This document shows, one piece after another, positions 15,429 through 23,241 of a stretch of 26,706 nt of DNA. The notes beneath the pieces were generated by a model. It was not told the origin of the DNA. It saw nothing but the letters and a program-made list of their open reading frames with translations, and did no database searches. Position numbers and translations under genes: made by a program. The DNA comes from Candidatus Helarchaeota archaeon (GTDB lineage: Archaea > Asgardarchaeota > Lokiarchaeia > Helarchaeales > HEL-GB-A), in assembly GCA_016840125.1 (NCBI GenBank), contig JAEOSY010000420.1, forward strand, positions 1-26,706, read 5' to 3'. The stretch's first letter is position 1; the number at the start of each line of letters is the position of its first letter.

Positions 15429-16196
15429 ATGGTCGGAATAGATCGCGATTCTGCAGCCGAGATTGATAAAATCATCGCAGGCGTCCTCCCTCGACGAGTT
15501 ATTTTGAGAACACTTCTGCTTTTCGGACCCAAAACCGGACCTGAACTCAGGTGGGGAATTTATAAGTACAATGAGGTCGGAGAGGAACTCTTTCGTAACC
15601 AAATGTACTGGGTCCTCAAAGATTCATTTGACAGGCGAATAAATGGAGTTTCAGATGCTCTCCTATACTTCAATTTAAAGCATTTAGAGATTTCTGGGCT
15701 AATTACACGCGAACGATCCGAAGTTGAGTATAAATCAAAAGTAGCACGCATTAATCCGCGCAAAATCCAACAAATAAGGGCATATTTTCGGGATATCGTT
15801 CCAATAGCTTGCATTACAGGCTTTGATTTTAATGACGATAAATGGCTTCTCACACGATTTTATCAAAAATTGCGTCGTACCAGGTTACTTTATAACCAGG
15901 GAATTGACGAAGGTATGAATTTTACCTTTCTCCCAGAAGGTTTAAAAAGCAAAATCTCAGCTGGCATTCCTCGGAATCAGATTTACGAGATTCCAAAAAA
16001 GAATTTGAATTATTCTACAATTTATCATTATTTACGTAAAAAAATTCAAAAAATGCTTCAGAGTCATGAGGTGATTATGAATGTCTCTTTTGGATCACGC
16101 TTTTTCACTATTGCCCTTACTCAACTCGCATTTGAATTCAATTTAAAAATCTTCTATCTAGATTCCCAAGAAAATATCGTTTGGATTAAAGACTAA
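15429..16196 (+). CDS. winged-helix protein with CARF-like C-terminal domain
   Basis: A 255-residue protein when started at the ATG at 15429, which has AAAGGT 6 bases upstream. An in-frame GTG at 15366 lies inside a promoter-like direct repeat and is less likely. Residues about 15-115 form a winged-helix region: 'RRVILRTLLLFGPKTGPEL' and 'LLYFNLKHLEISGLITRER'. The rest follows a Rossmann-like pattern, opening 'IVPIACITGFDFNDDKW' and ending 'VIMNVSFGSRFFTIALTQLA' then 'IFYLDS'. That ending resembles the 'N.TGG(T/S)(K/R)' ligand-binding motif of CARF domains, which sense cyclic oligoadenylates or nucleotides. No CRISPR array or cas gene is nearby, so it would be a stand-alone regulator. The CARF call is by pattern only. 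Confidence 0.65.
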   Translation: MVGIDRDSAAEIDKIIAGVLPRRVILRTLLLFGPKTGPELRWGIYKYNEVGEELFRNQMYWVLKDSFDRRINGVSDALLYFNLKHLEISGLITRERSEVEYKSKVARINPRKIQQIRAYFRDIVPIACITGFDFNDDKWLLTRFYQKLRRTRLLYNQGIDEGMNFTFLPEGLKSKISAGIPRNQIYEIPKKNLNYSTIYHYLRKKIQKMLQSHEVIMNVSFGSRFFTIALTQLAFEFNLKIFYLDSQENIVWIKD

Positions 16197-16490
16197 TTAT
16201 ATTTTAAATTCTATTAAATCAGTTTTTTGATCAAAATTCTAATTCGATTAGGAAGGTTATAATTTCCTCTGTCAATAAATTCTTCTCGTTTTTCATAAAA
16301 TATTCCAAATTTTCCCAATTTTTCCACCCCTTCTCATAATTATCATCTATATGAGATAGAATTACGAAGTCTTATTAAACAACGGTAAATATAATATGAT
16401 CAAGTTAGTTATCAGACTAAAATGTTAAATTAGCTAGCTAAAAAGTCTATAATTGAATAAAAAATTGAATATTAAGTAAATGGTGATTTC
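16197..16490. promoter_or_regulatory. actin upstream region with palindromic sites
   Basis: This 294-base AT-rich gap precedes the actin gene. It carries two inverted repeats sharing TTAG/CTAA ends: TTAGTTATCAGACTAA at 16405-16420 and the perfect 12-base palindrome TTAGCTAGCTAA at 16430-16441. A TATA-like stretch (about 16440-16452) follows directly. A GGTGAT Shine-Dalgarno lies at 16482-16487, three bases before the ATG. No gene was seen in the gap. Confidence 0.5.
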
Positions 16491-17627
16491 ATGGAAGAGG
16501 AAGTTTTAGGAAAACCGGTCGTTGTAGATAATGGTACAGGTATCACCAAAAATGGATACGCTGGCGAGGATCAACCACGCTCTGTTTTCCCGACATTAAT
16601 CGGATATCCAAAATACACTAGTATTATGACAGACGTTGAGCATTATACCCGTGAATATTACATTGGAGAAGAAGCTCTCCAACTCCGTGGTGTCTTACGG
16701 CTTTCCTACCCCGTAGGGCACGGGATCGTTGAAGACTGGGGTGCAATGGAAAAAATCTGGCCTTACACTTTCTATACCGATTTACGGCTTGATCCCGGAG
16801 AACATCCTGTGTTACTCACAGAACCTCCGTTGAATCCACGGCCGAATCGTGAGAAAATGTGCGAGATTATGTTCGAAACTTTTAATGTACCTGCACTCTA
16901 TATAGCTATGCAGGCAGTTCTCTCACTTTATGCATCCGGACGTACTACTGGATTAGTATGCGACTCCGGTACTGGTGTTACTCACGTCGTTCCGATCTAT
17001 GAAGGGTTTGCTTTAACTCATGCAATCTCTCGTTTAGATCTGGCAGGGCGTGATATCACAGAGTATCTTATGCGGCTCCTTCGCCAACGTGGCTATGCAC
17101 TAACAACCTCTGCAGAGAAAGAAATTGTCAGGGATATTAAAGAGAAACTCTGTTATGTTGCTCTTGATCCCGAAAAAGAATTGAAATTACCCCAAAAAGT
17201 ATCCGGTATGGAAAAATCCTATATGTTACCTGATGGAGAAACTCTAACAGTCGGTGTCGAGCGGTTCCTTGCTCCTGAAGTCTTCTTTAATCCAGGCGCA
17301 GTCGGTAAAGAAACAAGCCCAATGGACGAAGTCATCGTTGAGGCAGTATCGAAATGTGATATTGACTTGCGACGTGATTTATACGCAAACATCGTCCTCT
17401 CAGGCGGTTCAACTATGTTCCCTGGATTGAAGGAACGGCTAACAAAGGAAATCGCAGAAATGATCCCTGAGAATGTTGAAGTTAAAATTATTGCGCCCCC
17501 AGAACGTATGTATTCGGTTTGGATTGGCGGTAGCATTCTCTCCTCGTTGAAAACATTCCAAAAAATGTGGGTCACTCGAAAAGAATATAAGGACATTGGC
17601 CCGACCGTTGTACACCGCTGCTTTTAA
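16491..17627 (+). CDS. actin homologue (lokiactin-type)
   Basis: A 378-residue actin, about the length of eukaryotic actin (375), aligning end to end by eye. The phosphate-1 loop is 'DNGTG' (13-17) with K20, phosphate-2 is 'DSGTG' (158-162), and the adenosine motif is '[12 protein letters not shown]'. Long stretches match eukaryotic actin, for example '[14 protein letters not shown]' (from 141) and '[15 protein letters not shown]'. The C-terminus 'GPTVVHRCF' mirrors the actin end. Q141 and H165, equivalent to catalytic Q137 and H161, are kept; H77 aligns with methylated H73. T161 replaces the actin D157. The protein should form ATP-dependent filaments. Codon use looks more GC-rich than in neighbouring genes, which fits high expression. 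No profilin or gelsolin gene is in the window. Confidence 0.97.
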   Translation: MEEEVLGKPVVVDNGTGITKNGYAGEDQPRSVFPTLIGYPKYTSIMTDVEHYTREYYIGEEALQLRGVLRLSYPVGHGIVEDWGAMEKIWPYTFYTDLRLDPGEHPVLLTEPPLNPRPNREKMCEIMFETFNVPALYIAMQAVLSLYASGRTTGLVCDSGTGVTHVVPIYEGFALTHAISRLDLAGRDITEYLMRLLRQRGYALTTSAEKEIVRDIKEKLCYVALDPEKELKLPQKVSGMEKSYMLPDGETLTVGVERFLAPEVFFNPGAVGKETSPMDEVIVEAVSKCDIDLRRDLYANIVLSGGSTMFPGLKERLTKEIAEMIPENVEVKIIAPPERMYSVWIGGSILSSLKTFQKMWVTRKEYKDIGPTVVHRCF

Positions 17628-17633
17628 AAACTC

Positions 17634-17672
17634 TCCCCCTTTTTTTACTCAAATCTTCTATACTTTTTTTTA
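17634..17672 (+). terminator. poly-T terminator region after actin
   Basis: CCCCC is followed by a T-run at 17640-17646, with a second T-run at 17664-17671, just after the actin stop. This fits U-tract termination in archaea. Confidence 0.5.
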
Positions 17673-17712
17673 TTATTTCTCTCCTAACAGAATTTGCTCT
17701 GTTTTTCGACTA

Positions 17713-17859
17713 AAGGTAATTTTGGGTCATAATTTCTGAGATACTTATTTACAAATTTTGTATTTTTTTGGACCGAATTTCTTCAGTTAGATGTGAATTA
17801 CGTCATACAACAGTAGAAGAAGGTCAATTTTGAACCCAAATAAGTTTTTTTATTACCTT
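17713..17859. repeat. nested inverted repeats between actin and histone, possible structured RNA
   Basis: Four sets of arms nest in order: AAGGTAAT (17713-17720) with ATTACCTT (17852-17859); TTTGGGT (17721-17727) with ACCCAAA (17834-17840); GACC (17771-17774) with GGTC (17822-17825); TTCTTC (17779-17784) with GAAGAA (17816-17821). The two outer arms are contiguous on the left side. The central loop spans 17785-17815. No open reading frame or known RNA family was recognised here. Confidence 0.35.
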
Positions 17860-17914
17860 GATCGAAGAATAAATGGAATTGAATTATTAAATGCGTTTTA
17901 CTTGATGTAGAAAT

Positions 17915-17923
17915 AAAAAAAAA
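17915..17923 (-). terminator. T9 run after the histone gene
   Basis: Nine A residues on the plus strand give nine T residues on the minus strand, about 20 bases after the histone stop, after a CCTCTC stretch. This is a likely U-tract terminator. Confidence 0.5.
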
Positions 17924-17941
17924 GAGAGGTTAGAAAGCAGT

Positions 17942-18154
17942 TTACACTGCTAATTTGACATCTGCTTTGGTGATTGTCTTACGTTTAGCATGTTTTGCTA
18001 AAGCAAGTGCTTTCTTGGTGATTTCAATAGCTGTATCATTTAACCAATCTTGAAGTGATAGCACTGCATTTAATGCTACAATAGTCGCATTGCCTTCATT
18101 TTTCATCAATCTTCGCAAAGCAGTTTTCGTGATTACTCTATTGCCTTTTGCCAT
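17942..18154 (-). CDS. archaeal histone
   Basis: A 70-residue protein that is one histone fold. The first helix is at about 8-17 ('TKTALRRLMKNEG'), the long central helix at about 25-50 ('ALNAVLSLQDWLNDTAIEIT'), and the last part is 'ALAKHAKRKTITKADVKLAV', matching the archaeal 'A.HAGRKTI...D..LA' signature. It has no N- or C-terminal tail and stops right after 'LAV', slightly before the usual 'RRF'-type end. It should dimerise and wrap DNA. The ATG at 18154 has GAGGGAG five bases upstream. It converges with the actin gene. A hairpin lies in its probable 5' leader. Confidence 0.95.
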   Translation of the reverse strand: MAKGNRVITKTALRRLMKNEGNATIVALNAVLSLQDWLNDTAIEITKKALALAKHAKRKTITKADVKLAV

Positions 18155-18494
18155 TTTTCTCCCTCAGAAAAGGATTTTTTTTGCGAACGTATGGTAGATT
18201 TGTAATGAAATCTACTGTTAGATCTTACGAAAAAGCGAATATAAAAAGGTAATGGTTTTTTGTCTAAAGAATTTGAATGATCGATTGTTCTCACTTCGGA
18301 ATTGGGATCTTTATTCTCATTACTTAATTTTTTTGCATGTGAAATGTAGGTATCTCTCTTGAATGGATTTAGGTTTTCGAAATTTTTCACTTTTAATTAA
18401 TTTTTCAAAAAAAATGCATTCACAAGAAATTGAACCAAATCAAGCCCATTTCGAACCTAATTTTATTTTTTTAATAAAAATTAGAACGCCTATT
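18155..18494. promoter_or_regulatory. histone upstream region with TATA box and leader hairpin
   Basis: This 340-base gap lies upstream of the histone gene and downstream of the URO-D gene. On the minus strand a TATA-like TTTTTATA is at 18240-18247. A transcript would start about 25 bases on, just before a perfect hairpin: GTAGATTT (18194-18201) with AAATCTAC (18208-18215) and a 6-base loop. CGTA/TACG pairs weakly outside it. The rest is AT-rich with no convincing gene. Confidence 0.55.
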
Positions 18495-19901
18495 TTATGG
18501 TTTTAAACCTAAAATTTTCTCTCCATATTCATCAGCAGTATAAAGCATTTGACGCGCCAAGTACGGCTGGCAACCCGCCATGAGTGAATTGTCTGAACCT
18601 ACAAAATAACCATTCAGCCGATTTCCTCCACCCCTATAAACTTTATCCAGAATATTCTTCGTTAATTGTGCCACAGACTTTCGGGTTCCAGTTTGTAGTT
18701 CAATTGTATTAATTCCATTACAAAGACAGATTTTATCACCGAAAACGCGTTTGATTTCTTCAATATCATTTGCCCACATTTCTATTGGATGTAATGCGTC
18801 AATTCCTGTATTTAATAGAACGTTCATAAATTCCCAAGTATCCTCGAAAGTTTCCCTATTTTCAACCTTAAATTTTCCATCTGTATGCAAGAGAACCTTC
18901 ATTCCAACTCGGTGAGCCGTATCGACGATTTCTTTGATGTGTACTGCTATGAAGTCGCGATAGATCTTAGGAGGCAGCATACTCCCATGGATCATGGCGC
19001 AATCATCCCCAATTACGAAAACTTTCATTTCTACCTCAGCAAGACATTTAACCATATTACATAACATCTTTGTTTTCACTTTTAGAAGATCAAAGTATGA
19101 TCCCTTACACCCATTTCGATGTTCTTGAAAGACCCGACGATAAAAACCTTGCATGTTGTCATTTCCGAAAGTGCTAAGCCAGGTTTCAAAGGGACCTGGA
19201 TGAAGAATGGCTGGAACAAGTTGATCCTTTATTTTTTTCCTTCTATATCGTGAATTCATCATTTGTGATACCATATTCGCATACCTTTCAAGTTGTACCC
19301 CTTCATAATACTCCTTTGCATTTTCTATGCTTTTTTCAATGTCTCTCTCCCATACCCCCTTCATCACCGCTTCCAAATCATCAGCTTTAATGTCCATTAA
19401 ACTCCCTTCCTTGCTAGCAGGGTAGTAATTGCCATCGGACCCTTGAAGAAAACCTGCCTCTGAATCCGGTATAGTCAACGCTGGAAAGGTCCATAAATCA
19501 TATCCCAATCTGATAGGCAGTTGGGCATAAAGAACCGCAAGTTGAACTGCATCTCTATCCGCTCTCTCTGGACTGCGTTGAGCTACATTTAATAAGTTAA
19601 GATTGTCTTTAATAAATCCCTCAACCAGAGGTGCCTTCCTGATGAGCCGACCAAATAGAGTATGCTTTTCAGATGGATCTATTTTGTTCATTTTCCATTT
19701 TTCTTTCACCGTATTGACCAATCCTTCTAAAATTTTCCACTTTCTGTTTAATCTACGGATTTTTCGAGGTAAAACTTCCCAATTAGTTATTATCTTAACA
19801 ACTGGAAGTATCGAGGAGAATAACTCCATTTTTGGTATTCTATCAATCGGATCTCCTAATTCCATGGCATTTAAAACGCGCTCTTCAGATGAAACCATCA
19901 T
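18495..19901 (-). CDS. uroporphyrinogen decarboxylase (URO-D) family protein, methyltransferase type
   Basis: A 468-residue protein, longer than true HemE (about 350), with the URO-D fold pattern in its C-terminal two-thirds: 'FVIGDDCAMIHGSMLPPKIY', 'VGMKVLLHTDGK', 'GIDALHPIEM' and 'ICLCNGIN'. These match the MtaA/CmuA branch that moves methyl groups from corrinoid or methoxy substrates to thiols, rather than HemE. The H in 'LLHTDG' and C in 'CLCNG' could bind zinc, but this is inference. The N-terminal 150 residues are helical and basic. The ATG pair at 19901 has GGAG upstream. The upstream neighbour is a cysteine-containing 189-residue protein, 99 bases away. Confidence 0.8.
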   Translation of the reverse strand: MMVSSEERVLNAMELGDPIDRIPKMELFSSILPVVKIITNWEVLPRKIRRLNRKWKILEGLVNTVKEKWKMNKIDPSEKHTLFGRLIRKAPLVEGFIKDNLNLLNVAQRSPERADRDAVQLAVLYAQLPIRLGYDLWTFPALTIPDSEAGFLQGSDGNYYPASKEGSLMDIKADDLEAVMKGVWERDIEKSIENAKEYYEGVQLERYANMVSQMMNSRYRRKKIKDQLVPAILHPGPFETWLSTFGNDNMQGFYRRVFQEHRNGCKGSYFDLLKVKTKMLCNMVKCLAEVEMKVFVIGDDCAMIHGSMLPPKIYRDFIAVHIKEIVDTAHRVGMKVLLHTDGKFKVENRETFEDTWEFMNVLLNTGIDALHPIEMWANDIEEIKRVFGDKICLCNGINTIELQTGTRKSVAQLTKNILDKVYRGGGNRLNGYFVGSDNSLMAGCQPYLARQMLYTADEYGEKILGLKP

Positions 19902-20000
19902 ACTCTACTCCAATCTAAGTAATTTATAGTAATTTGCAAGTAGACTCCTAAATACTGCAACCTTTTTATATGTTAAAGAGAAATAAAAAAATTCCAAGGA

Positions 20001-20570
20001 TTATTCGACTTTGGCTTTAATTACCTGTTCACAGCCTCTTTTTTGGAATTCAGCTGTAGTTTGTGCATTTGCCACTTCCAAAAGGCGATTAAACAGTGGG
20101 ACACACAGTTTTTTACAGTAGCCCTCTGCACCTAGAACATCCTTCATTTGATTATTCCTGATTCCAAGTTTCCAAGCTCGCTTTGCAGTACATTTTTGAA
20201 TGACAAGCTCGACGCTTTCAGGATAGAATTCTAGCTTTTTAAGACAGCTGAGCTTCACCATATGTTGCATATTAATCCAGAAACTCGTAATTATCTTGCT
20301 CAACAGCGTTTTTTTGGAAACCTTTCCAAGAAAGTCTGCGCCGAGTTTTGTCAACCCCCCCATATTTTTATCATACATGTCATCCACGAATTCTGCCAAG
20401 GCTTTATCCACCGCCTCTGATCCCATTCCTCGGTTTATGATTTTAAGGTAGCGAATTTTACCTTCAAATAATTCCTCGAGCGCGGAAATAGCTCTTCTTT
20501 TTTCATCCCACACATTGAGTTTTTTCTGGACTTCCCAGTTTACTTCATCATCCTTTGCGGTCATATGCAT
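20001..20570 (-). CDS. cysteine-containing helical protein, unknown function
   Basis: A 189-residue protein, mostly helical and soluble. Its C-terminal half has a cysteine set: 'QKCTAKRAWKLG', 'YCKKLC' and 'RGCEQ', spaced as in small substrate- or metal-binding domains. The pattern recalls the L-2-amino-thiazoline-4-carboxylic acid hydrolase-type domain found beside URO-D-like genes elsewhere, but this resemblance is weak and the call is left open. The gene lies 39 bases after the metallophosphoesterase and 99 bases before the URO-D-type gene, so it may work with the latter. Confidence 0.75.
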   Translation of the reverse strand: MHMTAKDDEVNWEVQKKLNVWDEKRRAISALEELFEGKIRYLKIINRGMGSEAVDKALAEFVDDMYDKNMGGLTKLGADFLGKVSKKTLLSKIITSFWINMQHMVKLSCLKKLEFYPESVELVIQKCTAKRAWKLGIRNNQMKDVLGAEGYCKKLCVPLFNRLLEVANAQTTAEFQKRGCEQVIKAKVE

Positions 20571-20609
20571 TCCACATTTCGTTTATAAAAAAAATATTCG
20601 TTATTCAAT

Positions 20610-21197
20610 TTATAAATCAATTAGGATACCTTTTGGTCCCACATTCCAACAAATAGTAGTATTCAATTTAACAGATTTTTGGGCTTGCTCATGAATATGT
20701 CCAAACAAACAAACCGAGGGATTATATTTTTCAATCAGCATTCTTAGTGGTTTGGATCCGACAGGTTTTCCATCAATTGCAAAATCACAGCACTCAAATG
20801 GTGGTACATGGGATATTAAAATCAATTTTTTGAACTCTAATTTTGACAATAGAGCATCTAGTTTATTTATATTCCACTCTACATCGAGTTCATCTCCTCC
20901 AATTCCTGAAATGGTGAAGATATTGTCCAATCGCTGGAATTTTAAATGGAGGTTTATTCCTGGGCCTAATTTAAAATCAGGATTTAATAAATCATCATTA
21001 CCCCAGATATAGTACAAGGATGGAACTTTAAGCCGTCTCAGACGCGCTCTCAACAGAGGAATTGAAATTTGGTTTCTGAAATCTCCACAAAACACGAGGA
21101 TATCCGGTTGGGTTTCTAAAATTTTCTTTCGTACATCTAGGAAATGATTTGTCAAACCGAATAATCCATGAAAATCAGAAAACGCAAGGAGTTTCAT
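20610..21197 (-). CDS. calcineurin-like metallophosphoesterase
   Basis: A 195-residue phosphoesterase of the small YfcE/MJ0936-like type. Metal-binding motifs are complete: D8 and H10 in 'FSDFHG', D39 in 'CGDFRN', N67 in 'WGNDD', the histidine of 'ISHVPPFECCD', and the pair in 'FGHIHEQ'. In 'GNDD' a D stands where many members have H; related enzymes have C or N there, so this variant belongs to that subgroup and may use a different general acid. The substrate is unknown. The ATG at 21197 has GAGGGAG upstream, and the gene follows the 183-residue unknown by 12 bases, so they are probably co-transcribed. Confidence 0.9.
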   Translation of the reverse strand: MKLLAFSDFHGLFGLTNHFLDVRKKILETQPDILVFCGDFRNQISIPLLRARLRRLKVPSLYYIWGNDDLLNPDFKLGPGINLHLKFQRLDNIFTISGIGGDELDVEWNINKLDALLSKLEFKKLILISHVPPFECCDFAIDGKPVGSKPLRMLIEKYNPSVCLFGHIHEQAQKSVKLNTTICWNVGPKGILIDL

Positions 21198-21209
21198 TAA
21201 CTCCCTCTA

Positions 21210-21761
21210 TTATTTTGGTCTTGCTGACAAATCAAGAGTAATTAGATTGTCTTTTATCTCACGATCCTCAATCGAAACGCGAATTCCTTGCCCAATTACC
21301 TCTGAGAGAACAATCCCAAACAAAACACATGGCTCAAGAAGGGCAATTAAAGCTGCCGAATTAATGGTTTTATTTTCAATATTATACTTCTTTATAATTA
21401 CATCCAGGCATTGGAGTTCAATTTCAGAGAGTTCATATCGTATCGTTAAAAGAACATCGACTTGGCTGCCCCCCTGTCCAAAATCGAACTTAATTCGCCT
21501 TTTCGGGAAAGTAAAAACGTCCGTATACCACTTTTTCATAAAATTATTTCCATTCTTAATGAAAAAGCTCGACAAATTGATTCCCACGGCGTCTTTTATA
21601 AACTCCTCCCACATCAACTTAATTTCTTCCACAAATCTAGGGTATGACACGCGTTTACTTTCTAAATTCGATTTTAAATAGGAGTGAAACTTCTCATCCC
21701 CCCTATCAAACTGCGTGTGTTTCCCTACCATGTCAAAAAATTTGCAGACTTTCTTCGTCAT
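21210..21761 (-). CDS. unknown soluble protein, first gene before the phosphoesterase
   Basis: A 183-residue protein of mixed alpha/beta pattern. The N-terminal third is helical and charged; residues about 88-130 contain strand-like stretches ('RRIKFDFGQGGSQVDVLLTI'), and the end carries further strands ('GIRVSIEDREIKDNLITLDL'). No cysteine motif, membrane helix or known signature is seen. It lies 12 bases upstream of the metallophosphoesterase and is divergent from the M50-like protease, with a 122-base gap. A shared function with the phosphoesterase is possible but unproven. Confidence 0.75.
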   Translation of the reverse strand: MTKKVCKFFDMVGKHTQFDRGDEKFHSYLKSNLESKRVSYPRFVEEIKLMWEEFIKDAVGINLSSFFIKNGNNFMKKWYTDVFTFPKRRIKFDFGQGGSQVDVLLTIRYELSEIELQCLDVIIKKYNIENKTINSAALIALLEPCVLFGIVLSEVIGQGIRVSIEDREIKDNLITLDLSARPK

Positions 21762-21883
21762 TGAAATTCAACTAATCTTATATGTAATAGATAAAAAAGT
21801 TTGTTTAATTCTCTTAATAACGTCTATAATATGGTAATATTCAAACCAAATTCTTTATTAAAAACTAAGGAAGAGGTCATATC

Positions 21884-22513
21884 ATGAGAAAAATTTCGAA
21901 TTGGATCTGGTTCTTCGTATTTATAGGAATCTTTTTTACTATACCAATTTATGGGACCCTTCTTCATGAAGTGGGACATTATCTAATGGCAGTTATTTAT
22001 AACCAGCCTGCGGGAATTGCCTATGCCTACACTTATACTATTGATCCTTATATACTCACTAATGATCAATATTTTTGGTTCATAGTGGGAGGACCTGTTT
22101 CCACTTGGGTAACTGCAGGTTTAGGTCTGACTGTTATTCTCGGGAAATATCGTTCAATGCATTCTGAATCTGATAAAACGGTAGGTTATGGGCAAATACT
22201 TGCAACCATTGCAGCTGCTTTTAGCCTACGCTTTGTCTTCAATGCAGGGGGTTACTTATTTTCAACATTATGGACCTCGCCATGGGATAGTAACATGGAT
22301 GAAGTAAAAATAGCAACATCTCTAGGGATTCACCCTTATATTATTGTGTACGGAAGTGCCATTATCGCTGTTTCTATAGTTCTTATCACACTTTACTATA
22401 TACCCCGTCATCAAAGATATATTGTTCTCCTCGCTGGTATTATCGGTGGCGCAATCGGCTATATCTTTTGGTATTATTTAGCTGGACCTTTACTCTTACC
22501 CCTACCACCATAA
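21884..22513 (+). CDS. M50-like membrane metalloprotease
   Basis: A 209-residue membrane protein with about five hydrophobic segments. The zinc motif 'HEVGH' (28-32) lies at the end of the first membrane helix, and 'GGP' (69-71) follows a second helix, as in site-2-protease relatives. The second metal ligand, usually in an 'LDG' or 'DG' motif, is not evident; the acidic 'WDSNMDE' (134-140) might supply it. Proteolysis inside the membrane is therefore plausible but not certain. The ATG at 21884 has GAGGTCAT upstream. The stop codon lies 4 bases from that of the convergent coiled-coil gene. Confidence 0.75.
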   Translation: MRKISNWIWFFVFIGIFFTIPIYGTLLHEVGHYLMAVIYNQPAGIAYAYTYTIDPYILTNDQYFWFIVGGPVSTWVTAGLGLTVILGKYRSMHSESDKTVGYGQILATIAAAFSLRFVFNAGGYLFSTLWTSPWDSNMDEVKIATSLGIHPYIIVYGSAIIAVSIVLITLYYIPRHQRYIVLLAGIIGGAIGYIFWYYLAGPLLLPLPP

Positions 22514-22517
22514 AATC

Positions 22518-23240
22518 TTATAATTCAGTTTCAGTAAACGATAATCCTCTCATTTTTTCATTTATTTCCCAGATTTTCTCTTCGAGCACCTGTAATTCTG
22601 CATTTTGAGCCTCTAGAGATTGATTTTCAGATTGAAGCAGTTGAATTTCATGTTCTTGATAAGCAACTTGTTCCCTTAAGGATGCCGCCTCACTCTCAAA
22701 ATCCAGCATCTTGTGTTGAAATGATTGAATAACCTGTACTTGAGTGGCTTCAAATCGGGTTTGCATTTCAGATATTTTTAAGTTCAGCTCAGCTAGCTCT
22801 TTCTCAAGTTCTGCACGTAAATGAGCTATCCCAAGTTGTCTCTCTATATCTCTATCTTCTAACTCTTGTAATTTGATTTCCTTTTGCTTAATACTATCAT
22901 TTATTTCAAGGAGCTTGGAGTCTTTTTCTTTTATTTGATCTTGAAGACTACTAATCTTTGAATCTGAATTTTCTTTATAATTTGTCAGTTGAGAGGTTTG
23001 TTGGTTTATTTTCCCCTTCAGATCGGTATTAGCCTTGTTCACTTTAGACCAGTGTATATACCAAGATGTAATGAAATCATTGATAATTGGATGGAGTATC
23101 TCCCAATATTCTAAAATCACCGCTTCGATCTCTCTATGTTTGGGTCTTACTTGTTCAAAATCATATAAAGGCGGTAATTCGCTATCTAACCTACGCTGGT
23201 ACTCTGCCAATTCCTCAATTGTCCATAGAGATTCTACCAT
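22518..23240 (-). CDS. coiled-coil protein, second of a tandem paralogous pair
   Basis: A 240-residue protein. Residues about 5-65 form a small globular domain; residues about 68-235 form one long coiled coil rich in E, K, Q and L. The globular part shares a pattern with its upstream neighbour: 'W.I.EL..Y', 'PP.Y', 'W E.LH.I..DFI.SW(Y/F)I'. The ATG at 23240 begins one base after the stop of that neighbour, with GGGGAGG inside the upstream gene as ribosome-binding site, so translation is coupled. No known domain is recognised. It converges on the M50-like gene. Confidence 0.85.
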   Translation of the reverse strand: MVESLWTIEELAEYQRRLDSELPPLYDFEQVRPKHREIEAVILEYWEILHPIINDFITSWYIHWSKVNKANTDLKGKINQQTSQLTNYKENSDSKISSLQDQIKEKDSKLLEINDSIKQKEIKLQELEDRDIERQLGIAHLRAELEKELAELNLKISEMQTRFEATQVQVIQSFQHKMLDFESEAASLREQVAYQEHEIQLLQSENQSLEAQNAELQVLEEKIWEINEKMRGLSFTETEL

Positions 23241-23241
23241 C

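Noticed and set aside
13840..16196. Orc-like ATPase plus CARF-like protein as a defence island
   Set aside because: No nuclease, toxin or transposase is present, the genes are not in one operon, and neighbours are housekeeping genes; kept as separate observations.
17219..17596. Long minus-strand frame inside the actin gene
   Set aside because: It is the antisense shadow of a strongly conserved coding region and has no domain pattern of its own.
18133..18390. Minus-strand 85-codon frame overlapping the histone start
   Set aside because: It covers the histone promoter, leader hairpin and Shine-Dalgarno, begins with GTG without a ribosome-binding site, and has a low-complexity composition.
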